64,000 nucleotides of DNA, from positions 4,351,001 through 4,415,000 of the forward strand of contig NC_087117.1 in the NCBI RefSeq assembly GCF_963855985.1, in the 5' to 3' direction. Made by a program: the position numbers and the translations under genes. This DNA is from Ostrinia nubilalis (lineage: Eukaryota; Arthropoda; Insecta; Lepidoptera; Crambidae). Position 1 is the stretch's first letter. Every line of letters starts with the position of its first letter. The notes under the pieces were generated by a model. The model was not told the origin of the DNA. It saw nothing but the letters and a program-made list of their open reading frames with translations, and did no database searches. Shown here piece by piece: positions 8,993-19,850 of the stretch.

Positions 8993-11776
8993 TTAATCAA
9001 TAGGATGAAATAAACGAGATACTTGTGTATTTGTTGGGTTCCTATTAGGAATAACTTCGCGCCTATAATACTTTTGAAAGGTATTAGCGGACCTCCAATT
9101 CCCGCGCGCTAAAATTTCATCTAGAGGATAACTTAACAAATTTTTTGAGGCCACCGCTGACCGCACACTACCAGGGGAAAACTGAATATTTGCTTCTTTA
9201 AATAAATGTTTTATCCAACCTGCTATAACAGTTCGAGATGCTGGTTTAGCAGGACCCCTAACAGTCATAAACAAATTAAATTTCTTAGCTGTATCCCGTC
9301 TAGGTTGCAACAGTGATATAGTGTGCTCAATCCAGAAAACTGGGTTAAGATTAACGTTGTCATTATTTGTCATTAATTTCCAACCGGATTGCCTATAGTC
9401 CATATTATCCGTTTTGGATCCAAATTCTGGCCGAAATATAACATAATTATCTGATTTTATAAAATGATCAGAATCAACTCTAAGCAACGTTAAGTCATGA
9501 ATCCGCCGCCCTGAACATAATAGCAAGAGAATAGCTGTGTGTCGTGAAGTCTGGTAAGCGTTGTTTTTGTCTATCGAACAATTGGACAAGTATTGAGCTA
9601 AAATATCAACATCCCAAATATTTGATTTTACTACTTTTGGATTCTTTAGAGATATTGATTTAAGAATATGCTTGACCAGGACGTGGGAACTTAACTGACT
9701 GGACATATCCGCGTTACACAAGGTGGATACCACCGATTTATGCAGCAGTATGGTATTATATGACAAGCCATGAATTAGATGAAGATCAGCTAAAAACTGT
9801 GCAAGTTGAGAGCCTGTGGGTTTTTTAGGGTTTACCTTATTCGATCTTGCCCATCCTAACCAGCGCTCCCATGCTACTTTATATGTTTTGAGAGTAGATT
9901 GTCTCCAAGAATGTTTTAGTAGGGATACCTGACTATCATTCCAGTCCGTTATTTCGTCGGTCCACCCCCACATTTCCAGACTTCGAGTGTCAGGTCCTCT
10001 ATATTCGGAGGAGGAAGGCCTGTTGATGTGTCCACTAGGTTCATTGACAGGTTCTTCAGAACAACCGGAGCTGCAAGGGCTCTTGCTTTGAGGTCTGCCC
10101 TCCAAAATACCTTCTGCCACCGAGGCACAACTATTAGGAACACACCTGTCGATTGGTTCAGATGTGCCAGAACTTTGGGCACTAGGAATGGCGGAGGGAA
10201 TATCCACGCTAGAGGATAATTCCACAACATGCTGAACGCGTCGTAGAACAGTGCTTTGGGGTCTGTCTGGTCTAGTGATACATAATTGCATACTACGTGA
10301 GCTCTCTCCGACGCAAACAGGTCTATCACAGGGGTCCCCATTTTTGTGAATATCCTTTCTAGACATTTTGGCAACAGGTGCCATTCTGGTGGACGTCGGT
10401 GTCTCGATAGGTGATCGGCATGGTTGTTGTATCGCCCGGGAATGTAGTGGATAGTAAAAAATATTTGGTGTTGGTCCAGTAATGTCAATAACTCTTGAGT
10501 TAAGTCCATCAGTGGTAACGATTTCGTCCCCCCCTCTTTTCGAAGGTGAGCTACTACCGTTCTGTTGTCGCATTGTATTAAGAGAGAACTGTGACTCAAC
10601 TTGTGCGCATATAGCCGAATGACGTGTAATATAGCCAACATCTCTTTCATGTTGCAATGGAGATTTTGTTCCTCGGGTAACCAAGAGCCTGTCAGAGGTA
10701 CATTGTCCAGTTGTGCACCCCACGCGAGATCCGACGCGTCCGTCGTGAGGAAATGCGACGGGGGAGGGAAATGTAGTAATGACGAGTTGTGGCAATTTTG
10801 AATCCACCACTTTAACTCGGTTTGGACTTCTAGGGGTAATGCAAATCTGGCCTTTGGTTGTTTTATTAAGGCATTCATGAATCTCAGGAGATGACGATGA
10901 TGAAGTCGGCCTCGTGGCACTGCAAAGCTGGCAAAGTTTAAAAGTCCTACGAGACTTTGTATTTCGCTCAGTACTACATGTCCCTGATTTAGAATTTGAC
11001 GAACCTTTTCTATGATTGTTATGATCTTTTCTATTGGCAACGACTTGAGGTTGTCCCAAGTTCTCCACAATACGCCTAGGTAAGTTATGCTCTTTTGAGG
11101 AGTTGTTATTGACTTCTCGAAGTTGACACACCAACCGAGAGTCTTTAGAAGTGCTAGGGTTATTTTTACATGTTTCTGGAGCATAACAGGACTTTGATGA
11201 GCGATAAGGAAGTCGTCTAGATAGACTAATATTCGTACTCCCTTTTGACGCAACGTCTGGGCTATCCAGTTGGTGAGTATGGAGAAGGTCTTTGGAGCCG
11301 TACTCAAGCCGAACGGTAGGCAGGTCATTTCTAGTAGTTGACCGTTGTAAATTAGCCTCAGAAAGCGCCGATGCGTTTCCGTGACCTTCAGGTGAAAATA
11401 TGCTTGGCTCAGGTCTATTTTGCAAAGCCAGTCGCTTGGCTGGAGGAACTCTGGAATCCGGTACATGTTTATGAGTCGAAATGGCTCTGCTTTTACATAT
11501 TCGTTGAGTTTCTTTAAATTGAAAATCGGACGATGCGATCCGTCTGGTTTGGGTATTAGAAACAGGTGTGATACGAAACTGGGTGTCACAACATGTACTG
11601 GATTTAGAATGCCTTGAGCTTTCATTTTTTCGACAATTATTGTCATTTCTTCCGATACTTGAGTGTGAAACAAGTTGTTTGCATTTGGCATGAACAGAGG
11701 AGGCTTCGAAATGAACGGTATGCGATAACCTTGTATTAATTTTATTATTATTTCGGAAGCGCCCATTTCCATCCAT
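8993..11776 (-). CDS. DIRS tyrosine recombinase ORF with long N-terminal overlap
   Basis: The 927-codon frame overlaps the RT ORF in another register for about 1.8 kb. That N-terminal part is Ser/Arg/Thr/Pro-rich and shows no domain. The conserved part starts near residue 610 (WGWTDEITDW) with a core-binding region, then the recombinase: LLLLCSGRRIHDL (catalytic Arg, about 755), PGSVRSAVAS (second Arg), and GNWRSANTFQKYYR with the tyrosine nucleophile near 905. The usual His of the HxxR box is Gly (GSVR). The enzyme would join circular element DNA to the genome. The initiation site of the functional recombinase is uncertain; ATG at 11776 is simply the first one. Confidence 0.82.
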   Translation of the reverse strand: MDGNGRFRNNNKINTRLSHTVHFEASSVHAKCKQLVSHSSIGRNDNNCRKNESSRHSKSSTCCDTQFRITPVSNTQTRRIASSDFQFKETQRICKSRAISTHKHVPDSRVPPAKRLALQNRPEPSIFSPEGHGNASALSEANLQRSTTRNDLPTVRLEYGSKDLLHTHQLDSPDVASKGSTNISLSRRLPYRSSKSCYAPETCKNNPSTSKDSRLVCQLREVNNNSSKEHNLPRRIVENLGQPQVVANRKDHNNHRKGSSNSKSGTCSTERNTKSRRTFKLCQLCSATRPTSSSSSPEIHECLNKTTKGQICITPRSPNRVKVVDSKLPQLVITTFPSPVAFPHDGRVGSRVGCTTGQCTSDRLLVTRGTKSPLQHERDVGYITRHSAICAQVESQFSLNTMRQQNGSSSPSKRGGDEIVTTDGLNSRVIDITGPTPNIFYYPLHSRAIQQPCRSPIETPTSTRMAPVAKMSRKDIHKNGDPCDRPVCVGESSRSMQLCITRPDRPQSTVLRRVQHVVELSSSVDIPSAIPSAQSSGTSEPIDRCVPNSCASVAEGILEGRPQSKSPCSSGCSEEPVNEPSGHINRPSSSEYRGPDTRSLEMWGWTDEITDWNDSQVSLLKHSWRQSTLKTYKVAWERWLGWARSNKVNPKKPTGSQLAQFLADLHLIHGLSYNTILLHKSVVSTLCNADMSSQLSSHVLVKHILKSISLKNPKVVKSNIWDVDILAQYLSNCSIDKNNAYQTSRHTAILLLLCSGRRIHDLTLLRVDSDHFIKSDNYVIFRPEFGSKTDNMDYRQSGWKLMTNNDNVNLNPVFWIEHTISLLQPRRDTAKKFNLFMTVRGPAKPASRTVIAGWIKHLFKEANIQFSPGSVRSAVASKNLLSYPLDEILARGNWRSANTFQKYYRREVIPNRNPTNTQVSRLFHPID

Positions 11777-11898
11777 TTTTTGTAAAAGTGGACTAATTGC
11801 CCGGCTTGGAATGACCTCGAGTCATTGATCATTACGTTTGAATTGACCTCTAGAGGCATGAGAAGATGCTCGTCCTCTTCCTCCTCTTTGTGAACCAC
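9949..11898 (-). CDS. DIRS reverse transcriptase and RNase H
   Basis: The RT domain (about residues 80-330) has IDLSQAYFHLKV, TCLPFGLSTAPKTFS and the active site YLDDF near 225. RNase H (about 380-500) has LTTDASDLAWGA, KEMLAIL, IQCDNRT and a closing NNHADHLSR. The tail contains PVIDLFAS and WIFPPPFLVP, a conserved block of DIRS elements in the place where some carry a Dam-like methyltransferase; I only note the resemblance. The frame is open upstream to a stop near 11935 without an ATG before residue 14, so expression may need a frameshift or reinitiation after gag. Confidence 0.87.
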   Translation of the reverse strand: MVHKEEEEDEHLLMPLEVNSNVMINDSRSFQAGQLVHFYKKWMEMGASEIIIKLIQGYRIPFISKPPLFMPNANNLFHTQVSEEMTIIVEKMKAQGILNPVHVVTPSFVSHLFLIPKPDGSHRPIFNLKKLNEYVKAEPFRLINMYRIPEFLQPSDWLCKIDLSQAYFHLKVTETHRRFLRLIYNGQLLEMTCLPFGLSTAPKTFSILTNWIAQTLRQKGVRILVYLDDFLIAHQSPVMLQKHVKITLALLKTLGWCVNFEKSITTPQKSITYLGVLWRTWDNLKSLPIEKIITIIEKVRQILNQGHVVLSEIQSLVGLLNFASFAVPRGRLHHRHLLRFMNALIKQPKARFALPLEVQTELKWWIQNCHNSSLLHFPPPSHFLTTDASDLAWGAQLDNVPLTGSWLPEEQNLHCNMKEMLAILHVIRLYAHKLSHSSLLIQCDNRTVVAHLRKEGGTKSLPLMDLTQELLTLLDQHQIFFTIHYIPGRYNNHADHLSRHRRPPEWHLLPKCLERIFTKMGTPVIDLFASERAHVVCNYVSLDQTDPKALFYDAFSMLWNYPLAWIFPPPFLVPKVLAHLNQSTGVFLIVVPRWQKVFWRADLKARALAAPVVLKNLSMNLVDTSTGLPPPNIEDLTLEVWKCGGGPTK

Positions 11899-12216
11899 GA
11901 GACCTCGAGCCTCGGTATTGAAATGAACCCCTTACATTTTCGTAAGCCATGGTGTTGTGGCAGTTGTGTTGATTCATATTGTTGTACGCAACCCTCGAGG
12001 TTGGTACTGTATTGTGTGATTGACAAGAAGTGCCAGAAACACAACAAGGAATTTGAGGACCACTCGATGGTCCCGTAAATTTCTTGACGCCTGTTCCCCT
12101 CGAGGGATGGCGTTGATTTTTATTAATTCCCCTTTGTGAGGAATCAGATTTAAGTGGCCAAAAGGCCTTACGTACCCCCCCCGGCTTTTTCTAATGCGGA
12201 CGCAAAGGCATCAGCC
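11899..12216 (-). other. spacer between DIRS gag and RT ORFs
   Basis: About 320 bp with no ORF I can support. A short C-run (CCCCCCC near 12176) lies just 3' of the gag stop. This may be where ribosomes pass from gag to the RT frame, but no clear slippery heptamer is tied to it. Confidence 0.4.
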
Positions 12217-13125
12217 TCAAAAATGTGTATTCGAAGGAGGGATCTTATTGAGAGATACTTTAACCACCGGATCCTTAACATGTTTTAGAATCGCATCTCT
12301 TTTAATTTCTATAGTCTCAGATCTATGGCCGCATACTAATTGTATCAGGTCGCTTGAGATTTTATGAAAATCCCCTTTTAGAAATAAATCTTCGATTTTG
12401 GCATTTAGGTTATTTAAATTACCTGAATCGGATTTAGCCCAAGTTAGTAAGCTCCGAATATTCTCTTGTAAACATTCTTTTTGTTTGAGGGCACAAAAAG
12501 TTATTGCGGCATAAGCCTTATCGGCTTTGGACAAATGAGTAAGGGAATCGTAAGATCGTATTTCACCATTAGTTTCGAGTTCCACGAAACCCGGGGTATG
12601 GTTGTAAAGTTTTTGTGTGTCCGCATACCTAACTTCAGACCAAGTTGAATTACCGAAACGTTGAACATCGGCTAACATTTTAACATAATTATCGGGGGCC
12701 TTGGGAACAGAAGGTTCCTTTAGTTTAGTTTCTAAATCGAAAATAAAGTGTGGTTCCGGACCATCAACAATCGTATTAAGTTCATTACTGCCCACTTCAT
12801 CCTCATAGAGATCCCCACTGACCCGCGAATAAATTGACACTTGATCATCTAAATCACAATTATGTTGAGTAGGAGGCTTTGAAATCAAATTGCGCAACTC
12901 ACTAATATCTTTTGTTATCTGACGCCATTTCGAATGACGGGTTTTATTTTTCTTATGGCGGTGTCGCCGAGATCGCTTACGTTTTCCCGATGAGGAAGAA
13001 CTCGAGCTGGAGCTACTGGAGGTGCTGGTAGTATCGGTGCTACTGCTGCGAGCCCGCTTCCGACGCACACCACTTGGCCCAGGCCTCGGTTCCTCTTCAA
13101 CCAGTGGAGACTTTGCATCACTCAT
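12217..13125 (-). CDS. DIRS gag-like protein
   Basis: A 302-residue protein from ATG 13125. The N-terminus is acidic/Pro-rich, then a Ser run (SSTDTTSTSS) and a basic patch (GKRKRSRRHRHKKNKTR) suited to nucleic-acid binding. The C-terminal two thirds (from about residue 110) is a soluble helical region. There is no CCHC zinc knuckle, as usual for DIRS. Position (first ORF, upstream of RT) is the main reason for the gag call. Confidence 0.72.
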   Translation of the reverse strand: MSDAKSPLVEEEPRPGPSGVRRKRARSSSTDTTSTSSSSSSSSSSSGKRKRSRRHRHKKNKTRHSKWRQITKDISELRNLISKPPTQHNCDLDDQVSIYSRVSGDLYEDEVGSNELNTIVDGPEPHFIFDLETKLKEPSVPKAPDNYVKMLADVQRFGNSTWSEVRYADTQKLYNHTPGFVELETNGEIRSYDSLTHLSKADKAYAAITFCALKQKECLQENIRSLLTWAKSDSGNLNNLNAKIEDLFLKGDFHKISSDLIQLVCGHRSETIEIKRDAILKHVKDPVVKVSLNKIPPSNTHF

Positions 13126-13662
13126 TCTGAAATTTGCTTTATGTTACAAACCATCCAAGGAATTCAGGCAGAAAAATTGCTATAAGGTTGTATTTTGAAA
13201 AAGTCGAACGGAAAATCCGTTAAAATAATTTGTTAATAATTATTTCGTTCATTTAACGTAAAATTTTAAACACTATTTTGTAATTAGATAAGAATAATTT
13301 ACGTAAGAAAATTATTTCACTTTGAGGGTAGTAAATTATTTTATAAAAAAAAAGGTTAACTTCTTAAGAAATAACACACTAAATATTCACTTCTAAATAT
13401 ATATTTTATAATTCACTATGAGGGTGAATATTCGTACGTAATAATTTGAAATATAATATACCAATAAACATTCAAAACGAATAATCCTTGCAAAAATGTT
13501 ACTTTGTAGGTACGAGTACTTACATTTTTTCCTGTTAGATGTTCCAACACTTATAATTTTAACACTTTATTTTTCCGTAGGTAATGCACTAGGTAACTCA
13601 CAATTTTTTAGAAACGTTTGTACGCTTTTTAGCGAACAACTTTCTGCTACGGGAACAAGAAC
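13126..13662 (-). other. DIRS 5' untranslated region
   Basis: AT-rich leader between the right terminal repeat and the gag ATG. No ORF or hairpin of note was seen. Confidence 0.5.
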
Positions 13663-13848
13663 GCCAATGAGTAAAAATGGCGCGGTTAAAACTAACGAAA
13701 CTTTAGATAGGTGGCGCCACTGCCTAGTGAGACCGGAAACACGCCCTCTATAGTGTAAAAAGAGTACTAAAATTGGTAAAGACTACGGGAAACGGATATG
13801 CCTATCTCAATTTATAAGCCTCGAATTACGGTCAAGTACTTTTAATAG
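13663..13848 (-). repeat. DIRS right terminal repeat and outer end
   Basis: 13663-13828 is the inverted copy of the left repeat. 13829-13848 is an end-specific extension finishing in TTAATAG and is also represented in the internal complementary region at 8718-8737. Confidence 0.85.
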
Positions 13849-14874
13849 AAACAATGTTTCTTTTCAAAGATGGGCTTTATGCTCATGTTGCGATAAGACA
13901 TTTTTATCTAGTTTCTGAAATAGTATGTAGATCTTCTTCAGGATCACAATGCACGACCGGTTAGGAAGGTCAACTCTCAGAACACTTACTTTCATCTGCC
14001 AGAGCAGAGACTCACAGGCGTTTCCTCCAAGGAATCTTACAACTGAAGCCCTGCCATTTATTTTGTCTTCGGCACTGCAGATTTTTCTCAGCGGTGTCAA
14101 GTGGAGTTGCGGAAACTCCTCGTGCCAGTGGCATTTGAGTAATAATATACTTAAAATATAATTTATTCTATTGGGTCATCAGAACAGATCTGTCTTAATC
14201 GCTCATGTCTCATACACACTGAGACTTTCAGAAACCTTATTTTTTTGCATGTCAATCGCAAGTAAATAGAGCCAACACAAATATCCTAAATTCCCAAGCC
14301 TGGAATACTCTCAGAAACATCATGGCAGAATATTGTCTCTAAATATCTTAAAGGACTGGGATCTTATTTGTGCACTAAGACAAGCTCAAAAACTTGGGAC
14401 TTTATTTAAAAAAAAAAAAAAAAAAAATTATTTATACATTTGCCAACTGCAACATTGACTGTCCCCGGAGGACGTCTCTCTTCAAGCAATAGGTATGGTA
14501 TGTAAAAGATACAACATCAACTCAAGTCAAAGCATAACTGATTTATTATTTGTATACCCACAATTAGTTACAATATTATAAACTGTCAATGTCAACTAAA
14601 TACACAATAGTATGCAGCTGTTTCTGAGAGGATTTTAAGAGGTATAGACGCCATAGACTTTAGTTCAAAGCCGTTGCGGCGAAAAGAAGTCACAGACTTC
14701 CAAGTCCACAGACGCAGCCACAGATATGGATTAGAGTAGATACAGCAAGTTGATCGTCAAAGCGTGCCATTCCGATATGTCCAAATGGACATACATGGTC
14801 GAGTGATGTTCATGTAATCCGATTACAACAATCGGTTACGATGATTTTACGAGGACAGTAGTACGAACACGGTA
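13849..14874. other. intron with a poly(A)-ended retro fragment
   Basis: A run of about 19 A ends at 14427 and suggests the 3' end of a degraded, 5'-truncated retroelement in the plus orientation. Short ORFs at 13864-14161 show nothing recognisable. Confidence 0.35.
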
Positions 14875-15590
14875 CACAGTGTGTTATGGGACTGTATAAA
14901 CGGACATTCTCATTGATTTGATGAAACGTATAGAGCTCAGTTATACAAACATGATAGTAAAACTCCCGTTTGAAAATTCCACGTAGTTTTCGCGGTATAA
15001 AAATTCAAAGTTACCTATTTTTTTACTTCAAAATTATGCAAAAATATTCTCACTCGTTAACTAATAACATTTAATTCAGAATTGTTATAATACTTCATAG
15101 AGATCTTAAAACTACACGTAATAAGCGTATTAAGTGCTTCGTAAACGCATTCAGTTAATTAGGAAAAATGATTTTAGTGATTTTTGTTTTTATTTTTTTT
15201 CTCAATTATACCTTAATATATGCAAACATTTTGAATTGCAAGATATAGTCTGATATTTAATCTAATTGTATTAATAAAATCAGCTTTAAACTCCGTGATA
15301 TATTTGAGAAAAAACATAAGTAGAAGTATTGTAACAATTCTGAATTAAATGTTATTAGTTAACTCTATGAAGTATTGTAACAATTCTGAATTAAATGTTA
15401 TTAGTTAACGAGTGACAATATTTTTTCATAATTTTGAAGTAAAAAAATAGGTAACTTTGAATTTTTATAACGCGAAAACTACGTGGAATTTTCAAACGGG
15501 AGTTTTACTATCATGTTTGTATAACTGAGCTCTATACGTTTAATTAAATCAATGAGAATGTCCGTTTATACAGTCCCATAACACACTGTG
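14875..15590. mobile_element. fold-back inverted-repeat element
   Basis: Two inverted arms of about 235-245 bp (14875-15108 and 15345-15590) run from CACAGTGTGTTATGGG to its complement. The spacer is AT-rich and has no ORF. Near the inner end of the right arm a segment of about 40 bp (AGTATTGTAACAATTC...) is tandemly repeated (about 15327-15408). This is a non-autonomous element of unknown superfamily. Confidence 0.7.
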
Positions 15591-16436
15591 CGGTAGAAAG
15601 AAGAAATTATTTACGGATTGAGAATTGTAATTAACAGCACAAGTAACAAATAATTAATTAGAATAAAGTAGCAGTAGAAGAAGTATAAAGTAGCATTGTT
15701 TTTAATACATATCCTGCGATGTACTCTTAAGAGTTAAAACCATGGTCCCTGTATGTGGTGCACTCATACCGATCCCAAGGAACCGTACTTACTCATAACA
15801 ATAAGACACACTGATGCATGTATTCATGCACTTGACAAATTTATGTCTTGAAACGCTGATAGGGTAAAAAAAATAACGAGATTTGATGATTTGTAAGAAT
15901 TAATTTATTTTAAAAAGGTAAATAAAGATGTTTTTGGTTTTGTATTTAACAAATTATCAGTTTTATCGGAATTAATTAATTTTCGAATCGAGTCGCACGA
16001 TATCATTCGATGACTTTGCAAATGCAATACGATGATACGATTACTTTTAAGTTGCGGCAATCACTAAAATTCGCTAAAATGACACTAATGACGTTTAAAA
16101 AGTGGCACGCTCGGCTTCATACAATTTTTGACACATGCTGCATCTATCCATATCTGTGGACGCAGCGGATGCGTAGTGGGGCGTTCAACTAGGGTTGCTA
16201 ATTATTTTTTTTCGAAAATATTATTATAACAGTAGATTAAAGGTCAGAGAAGGAAAATAGACAGTACTTTACAAAAATTTTACAGGTCAGTGTTACAACG
16301 CACACCTAAAATGTAATGTTGGCATTTACTTTTGAAAAATACATATATATTTTTACTAGTGATGATGACACTCCAATGCGATGGAGATGTAGCATTAAGT
16401 CATAAGGATCGATTGAATGAAGTTCACATCCTGATA
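15591..16436. other. AT-rich intron, nothing recognised
   Basis: No ORF with family signal, no clear repeat. A 60-codon ORF at 16010-16192 is unsupported. Confidence 0.3.
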
Positions 16437-16660
16437 CAAGGAGGTACTCGATCACGGGCCCTCCTCAAATTAACCACCAAGCTCCTGAAGGTCACATTCT
16501 GACACAGACACAGTCAGAAACGAAGGAGGTACTCGATCACGGGCCCTCCTCAAATTGACCACCAAGCTCCTGAAGGTCACATTCTGACACAGACACAGTC
16601 AGAAACGAAGGAGGTACTCGATCACGGGCCCTCCTCAAATTGACCACCAAGCTCATGAAC
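16437..16660 (+). repeat. tandem repeat, about 84-86 bp unit, 2.7 copies
   Basis: The unit starting GGAGGTACTCGATCACGGGC repeats at about 16440, 16525 and 16609. The third copy runs into a different sequence after CCACCAAGCTC. Copies are nearly identical, so the duplication is recent. Confidence 0.8.
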
Positions 16661-17400
16661 TTGACCGAACAGCTCGACATGACGCTGTCGGCTTGTTATC
16701 TACCAGGAGATGGGATTGCAGACCGGGCCATAGGCACGGTATCCCAGACCACCTGTAACATCAAAGGGTCGAGTAGTACCCAGGTGGAATCTATTAGTAC
16801 CCCAGGCCGCGGAGGCCATACTCAGTGTATGGGGAGTCGCAGACAGAGACTTGTTTGATTCCAGTTAGAATCCATTAGTACCCCCGGCCACAGAGGCTAT
16901 ATTCATTATGTAGGGGTGTCCCAAAATAAACTTATTGGCTTCCAGGGCCACGGCAGTAGTATTAACTATGTTACACTGGACTCAAAAGATGGATGTTAAA
17001 TATTAAATAAAATTATACTGTTTGTGTTCCTTAAATAAACAAGTAAAATTTTAATTGAAAATTAGCTAATAAATAGTATTATCCATCTTTTGTACCACAT
17101 TAAGGCAAATAGATCAGAACTCTGATTCTTTATGACGCCCTTCAGCCGTCTCTGGGATTATCAGCTGGATGAGTGTTTTCACCTCCCAGCTACAGACGTT
17201 ACCATACTTGAATGGCAGACGGAACATACATTCTAATAACATCGGCCCCAGTGCTAATAAAGGATCTGTTAGAGACCCTAGTCTACAACAAGTAGATAAG
17301 TTATCTCTCCAAAATTTAAAATTGGTGGTGGAAGGAGCAATCATAAGATGCATTATGTGGGTCAATCTCACAGCATTGACCACAAGTTACCAATTGGTAG
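16640..17400 (+). mobile_element. degraded element fragment
   Basis: After the tandem repeat a frame reads ACYLPGDGIADRAI, faintly like the end of a retroelement RNase H domain, then a partly repeated segment built around ATCCATTAGTACCCC (two degenerate copies at about 16790 and 16870). No long frame remains. The class assignment is weak. Confidence 0.25.
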
Positions 17401-18855
17401 TGATGTGGTAGCCAGTGGCGGCGTAGCATGGCTTGGCACGCGGGGCGGTCCGTACCCCCCATATATATCCGCCCCCCCGGGGGCTATGGCACCCCAGAAT
17501 GGTCTGGTCTGGTGCCCCCCAGGATTTTTGGGTTACCGATTCGAAGATGAAAGATGTTTTACGCCGTTACTGTAGATAGCGCTGCTGTTAGCCAAGCTGT
17601 TTTTTACAGCAAGAACTTGCAGTACAAAACTGATACTTAGGTCAGTTGTATCTACCTTTACCTTTTTGTACATCAGTTCCTTAAGGCCATTTCAATTGCA
17701 AGGCCAAGTACACCGAGATCACCGGTCTTTAATATTAAATTACTGGAATTAATTTGACTGGTTGCCGGCTGCTGGACTTTCTTCTAGCATTGAATTTTAC
17801 TTGATAAACAGCTTTCATTCTTCTTCTTGCTTCAGATCGAAGAATCCATGATCTCATTCCTTTGGACACATTACAGGATTACTTTTTGAAGTATCAGAAT
17901 ATGATCACATTGTGACATTGGCGTATCTAGGGTTGTTTTTCGGGGGGGGCCCAGAACCTCCCCGCTATAGACATGACGTCAGCATTTTGGCTGATATTTG
18001 GATCTGAATCTGATTCAACCACCTACAGACTGTCTCTGACTGCTAAGCACCCAGATGAACGCATAATTATGTCCTGTAGTTTCATATTAGTGAGCTGATA
18101 AAGACTTCATTTTAATGGAGACCCCAGAGTTATGTGTGAAATTTGTTTATTTCCATAAACAATATGATAACGCCTGTTTTCCAGGTCAAATATTACAAAT
18201 TGGATTAAGATCATTTTTAGTGAATAATTACTTCTCCAAGAAGTGCAGTGAATATTTGCTTCTCCATGAAGTGTTTGGTCTGCAGTAACATCCAGATACT
18301 GGCTGGACAAGAGAGTAGTTGATAAGACCCCCAATATTTAATTGGAGGTGGGGGTATGTATACCTTTATGAAATATTACTGCAGACCTACGAAGGAACAA
18401 TAACATCTTGTATTTATGAGTTTATAATTTTACAAGCATGTTATTAATAGTTAATTGTTTAATGTTATGTTATTCATAACAAGTTTTTAGTAATGTTTTA
18501 ATTGTTCAAGATGAAAACATGTTTATGTTTATACATATTTATATTTTCAGATGGGGAGATCTTACTATTAACCTACCATAAGTACCAGAATGATTTTATT
18601 GGTTGATAAGAAGTTAATGACATAATGTTGATCTCAAGGAGATGTCCTAAATAATTTGAGTTATTTATCCTAAAGACTGGTTTTTTGTTTCATAAGTTTC
18701 TTATTGGTTCGTCTGCTTCTCAGAGAGTACAATAAGTTGTTTAATGTATTATTTTGTATTGTGATATTAAACTTCTTTATATTCTTTCATTCTTAATACA
18801 TTTTATATCACATAGCGTTTGTGCTTGACACCAGCAGATAACAAACAGGTCTCAA
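17401..18855. other. intron, mostly unassigned repeats
   Basis: A GC-rich patch at 17410-17530 with several C-runs looks like part of a dispersed repeat. The rest is AT-rich with no supportable gene. Confidence 0.3.
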
Positions 18856-19075
18856 CAGAACGCTGTGTTTTATTAAGGCACATAATAGAACTGTTTTGCA
18901 TTACAACAAAACAGTTATTATGTGTAGAATAAAACACAGCGTTCCAGCAAGTGCTTGCTGGTGTTGGACGACTATGAAATGTCAAGTTGACAGATCACCA
19001 ATTTCCATAGAAAGTGGTGCCAGCTGGTGTATGAAGAAGGTAAACTAGATGATAAAGCAGAGACAATTGAGAATG
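18856..19075 (+). repeat. palindromic repeat plus exon-like fragment
   Basis: 18857-18945 is a hairpin between AACGCTGTGTTTTATT and its complement. 18975-19071 is the inverted copy of 1955-2048 and reads KWCQLVYEEGKLDDKAETIE on the plus strand. This frame stays open to about 19212, but I do not recognise the protein. Confidence 0.5.
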
Positions 19076-19204
19076 TTACTAGGTATGCAAAATCACTTGA
19101 AACCTATGTTACAGTTAAGCTTTTACATTTACAAATACATAAGTTTTTATTTCATTCAAAAATACCCAGTAGTTATGATTTTATAGGCATTCAAAGTTCG
19201 CTTA

Positions 19205-19850
19205 AATATTGAGTCCCGCCGACGGTCACGTGACCCCGCGTGACGTACATTCACAGCGTCCGCTCACTAGAAAACGGATATAAACATACTTAAATAATTT
19301 TTTTTTGTAAATACAAACTTATTATACATATTAACACCCAGACCCATCACAGAAATTAAAATTGAACCAAACCCAAACTTGATGCGATTGTGTCGTTTTA
19401 TTGCGAATTACCTTCCAGCTCCATCATTAGACCCCGATTACTATATAGAATTAAAATACTCATCAATACAAAACGAACGAGCCCAAACTCGATGCATTTA
19501 AGTCGGTTTATTATAGAGTTCCTATGGCCACCTTCCAGCTCCATCATCAGATCAGCTCCATGTCATCATAATATTGCATGGTCATCCAAATCACATGTGT
19601 TTGCGAAATTTCAGCTTAATCGGTTGCCTGGAAGTGGGTCTTAATTCAGTTTGCAAGATTCCACCCATACAAATATGAGCCAGTCGTTGTAATATGACGT
19701 CACGCGCATAAAATGGCGGGCCGGCCGCCGCCCGCACTTTTAAAATTCAATATCTTGGAAACTAATTAACGTATCGAAATAATTCTTTCACGTGTATTTT
19801 TTATTTTTAACAGAGAATACAGAAAGCTAAAAAACAAAATTAGTGAACAT
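19205..19850. repeat. dispersed lepidopteran-type repeat
   Basis: Two copies of CCTTCCAGCTCCATCAT (about 19409 and 19529) and a segment with CAAATCACATGTGTTTGCG, a type of sequence I associate with dispersed moth repeats. No coding potential. Confidence 0.4.

Larger units (their letters stand above)
3018..13848 (-). mobile_element. DIRS-type tyrosine-recombinase retrotransposon, interrupted by a LINE
   Basis: On the minus strand this element has a gag-like ORF (12217-13125), an RT/RNase H ORF (9949-11898) and an overlapping ORF ending in a tyrosine recombinase (8993-11776). Inverted terminal repeats of about 166-171 bp lie at 3067-3138 plus 8531-8629 and at 13663-13828. An internal complementary region at 8662-8760 holds the complement of both outer ends joined together. 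Both ends share TTAATAG (3018-3024 and 13842-13848). This is the DIRS1 plan, in which a circular DNA is inserted by recombination rather than by an integrase, so no target-site duplication is expected. A CR1-like LINE (3139-8530) splits the left repeat and is therefore younger. Confidence 0.88.

Noticed and set aside
10028..11617. Plus-strand ORFs opposite the DIRS pol region
   Set aside because: Short antisense shadows of the RT and recombinase frames.
12176..12182. C-run as a programmed frameshift site between DIRS gag and RT
   Set aside because: It lies beyond the gag stop and no pseudoknot or overlap of the frames at that point could be shown.
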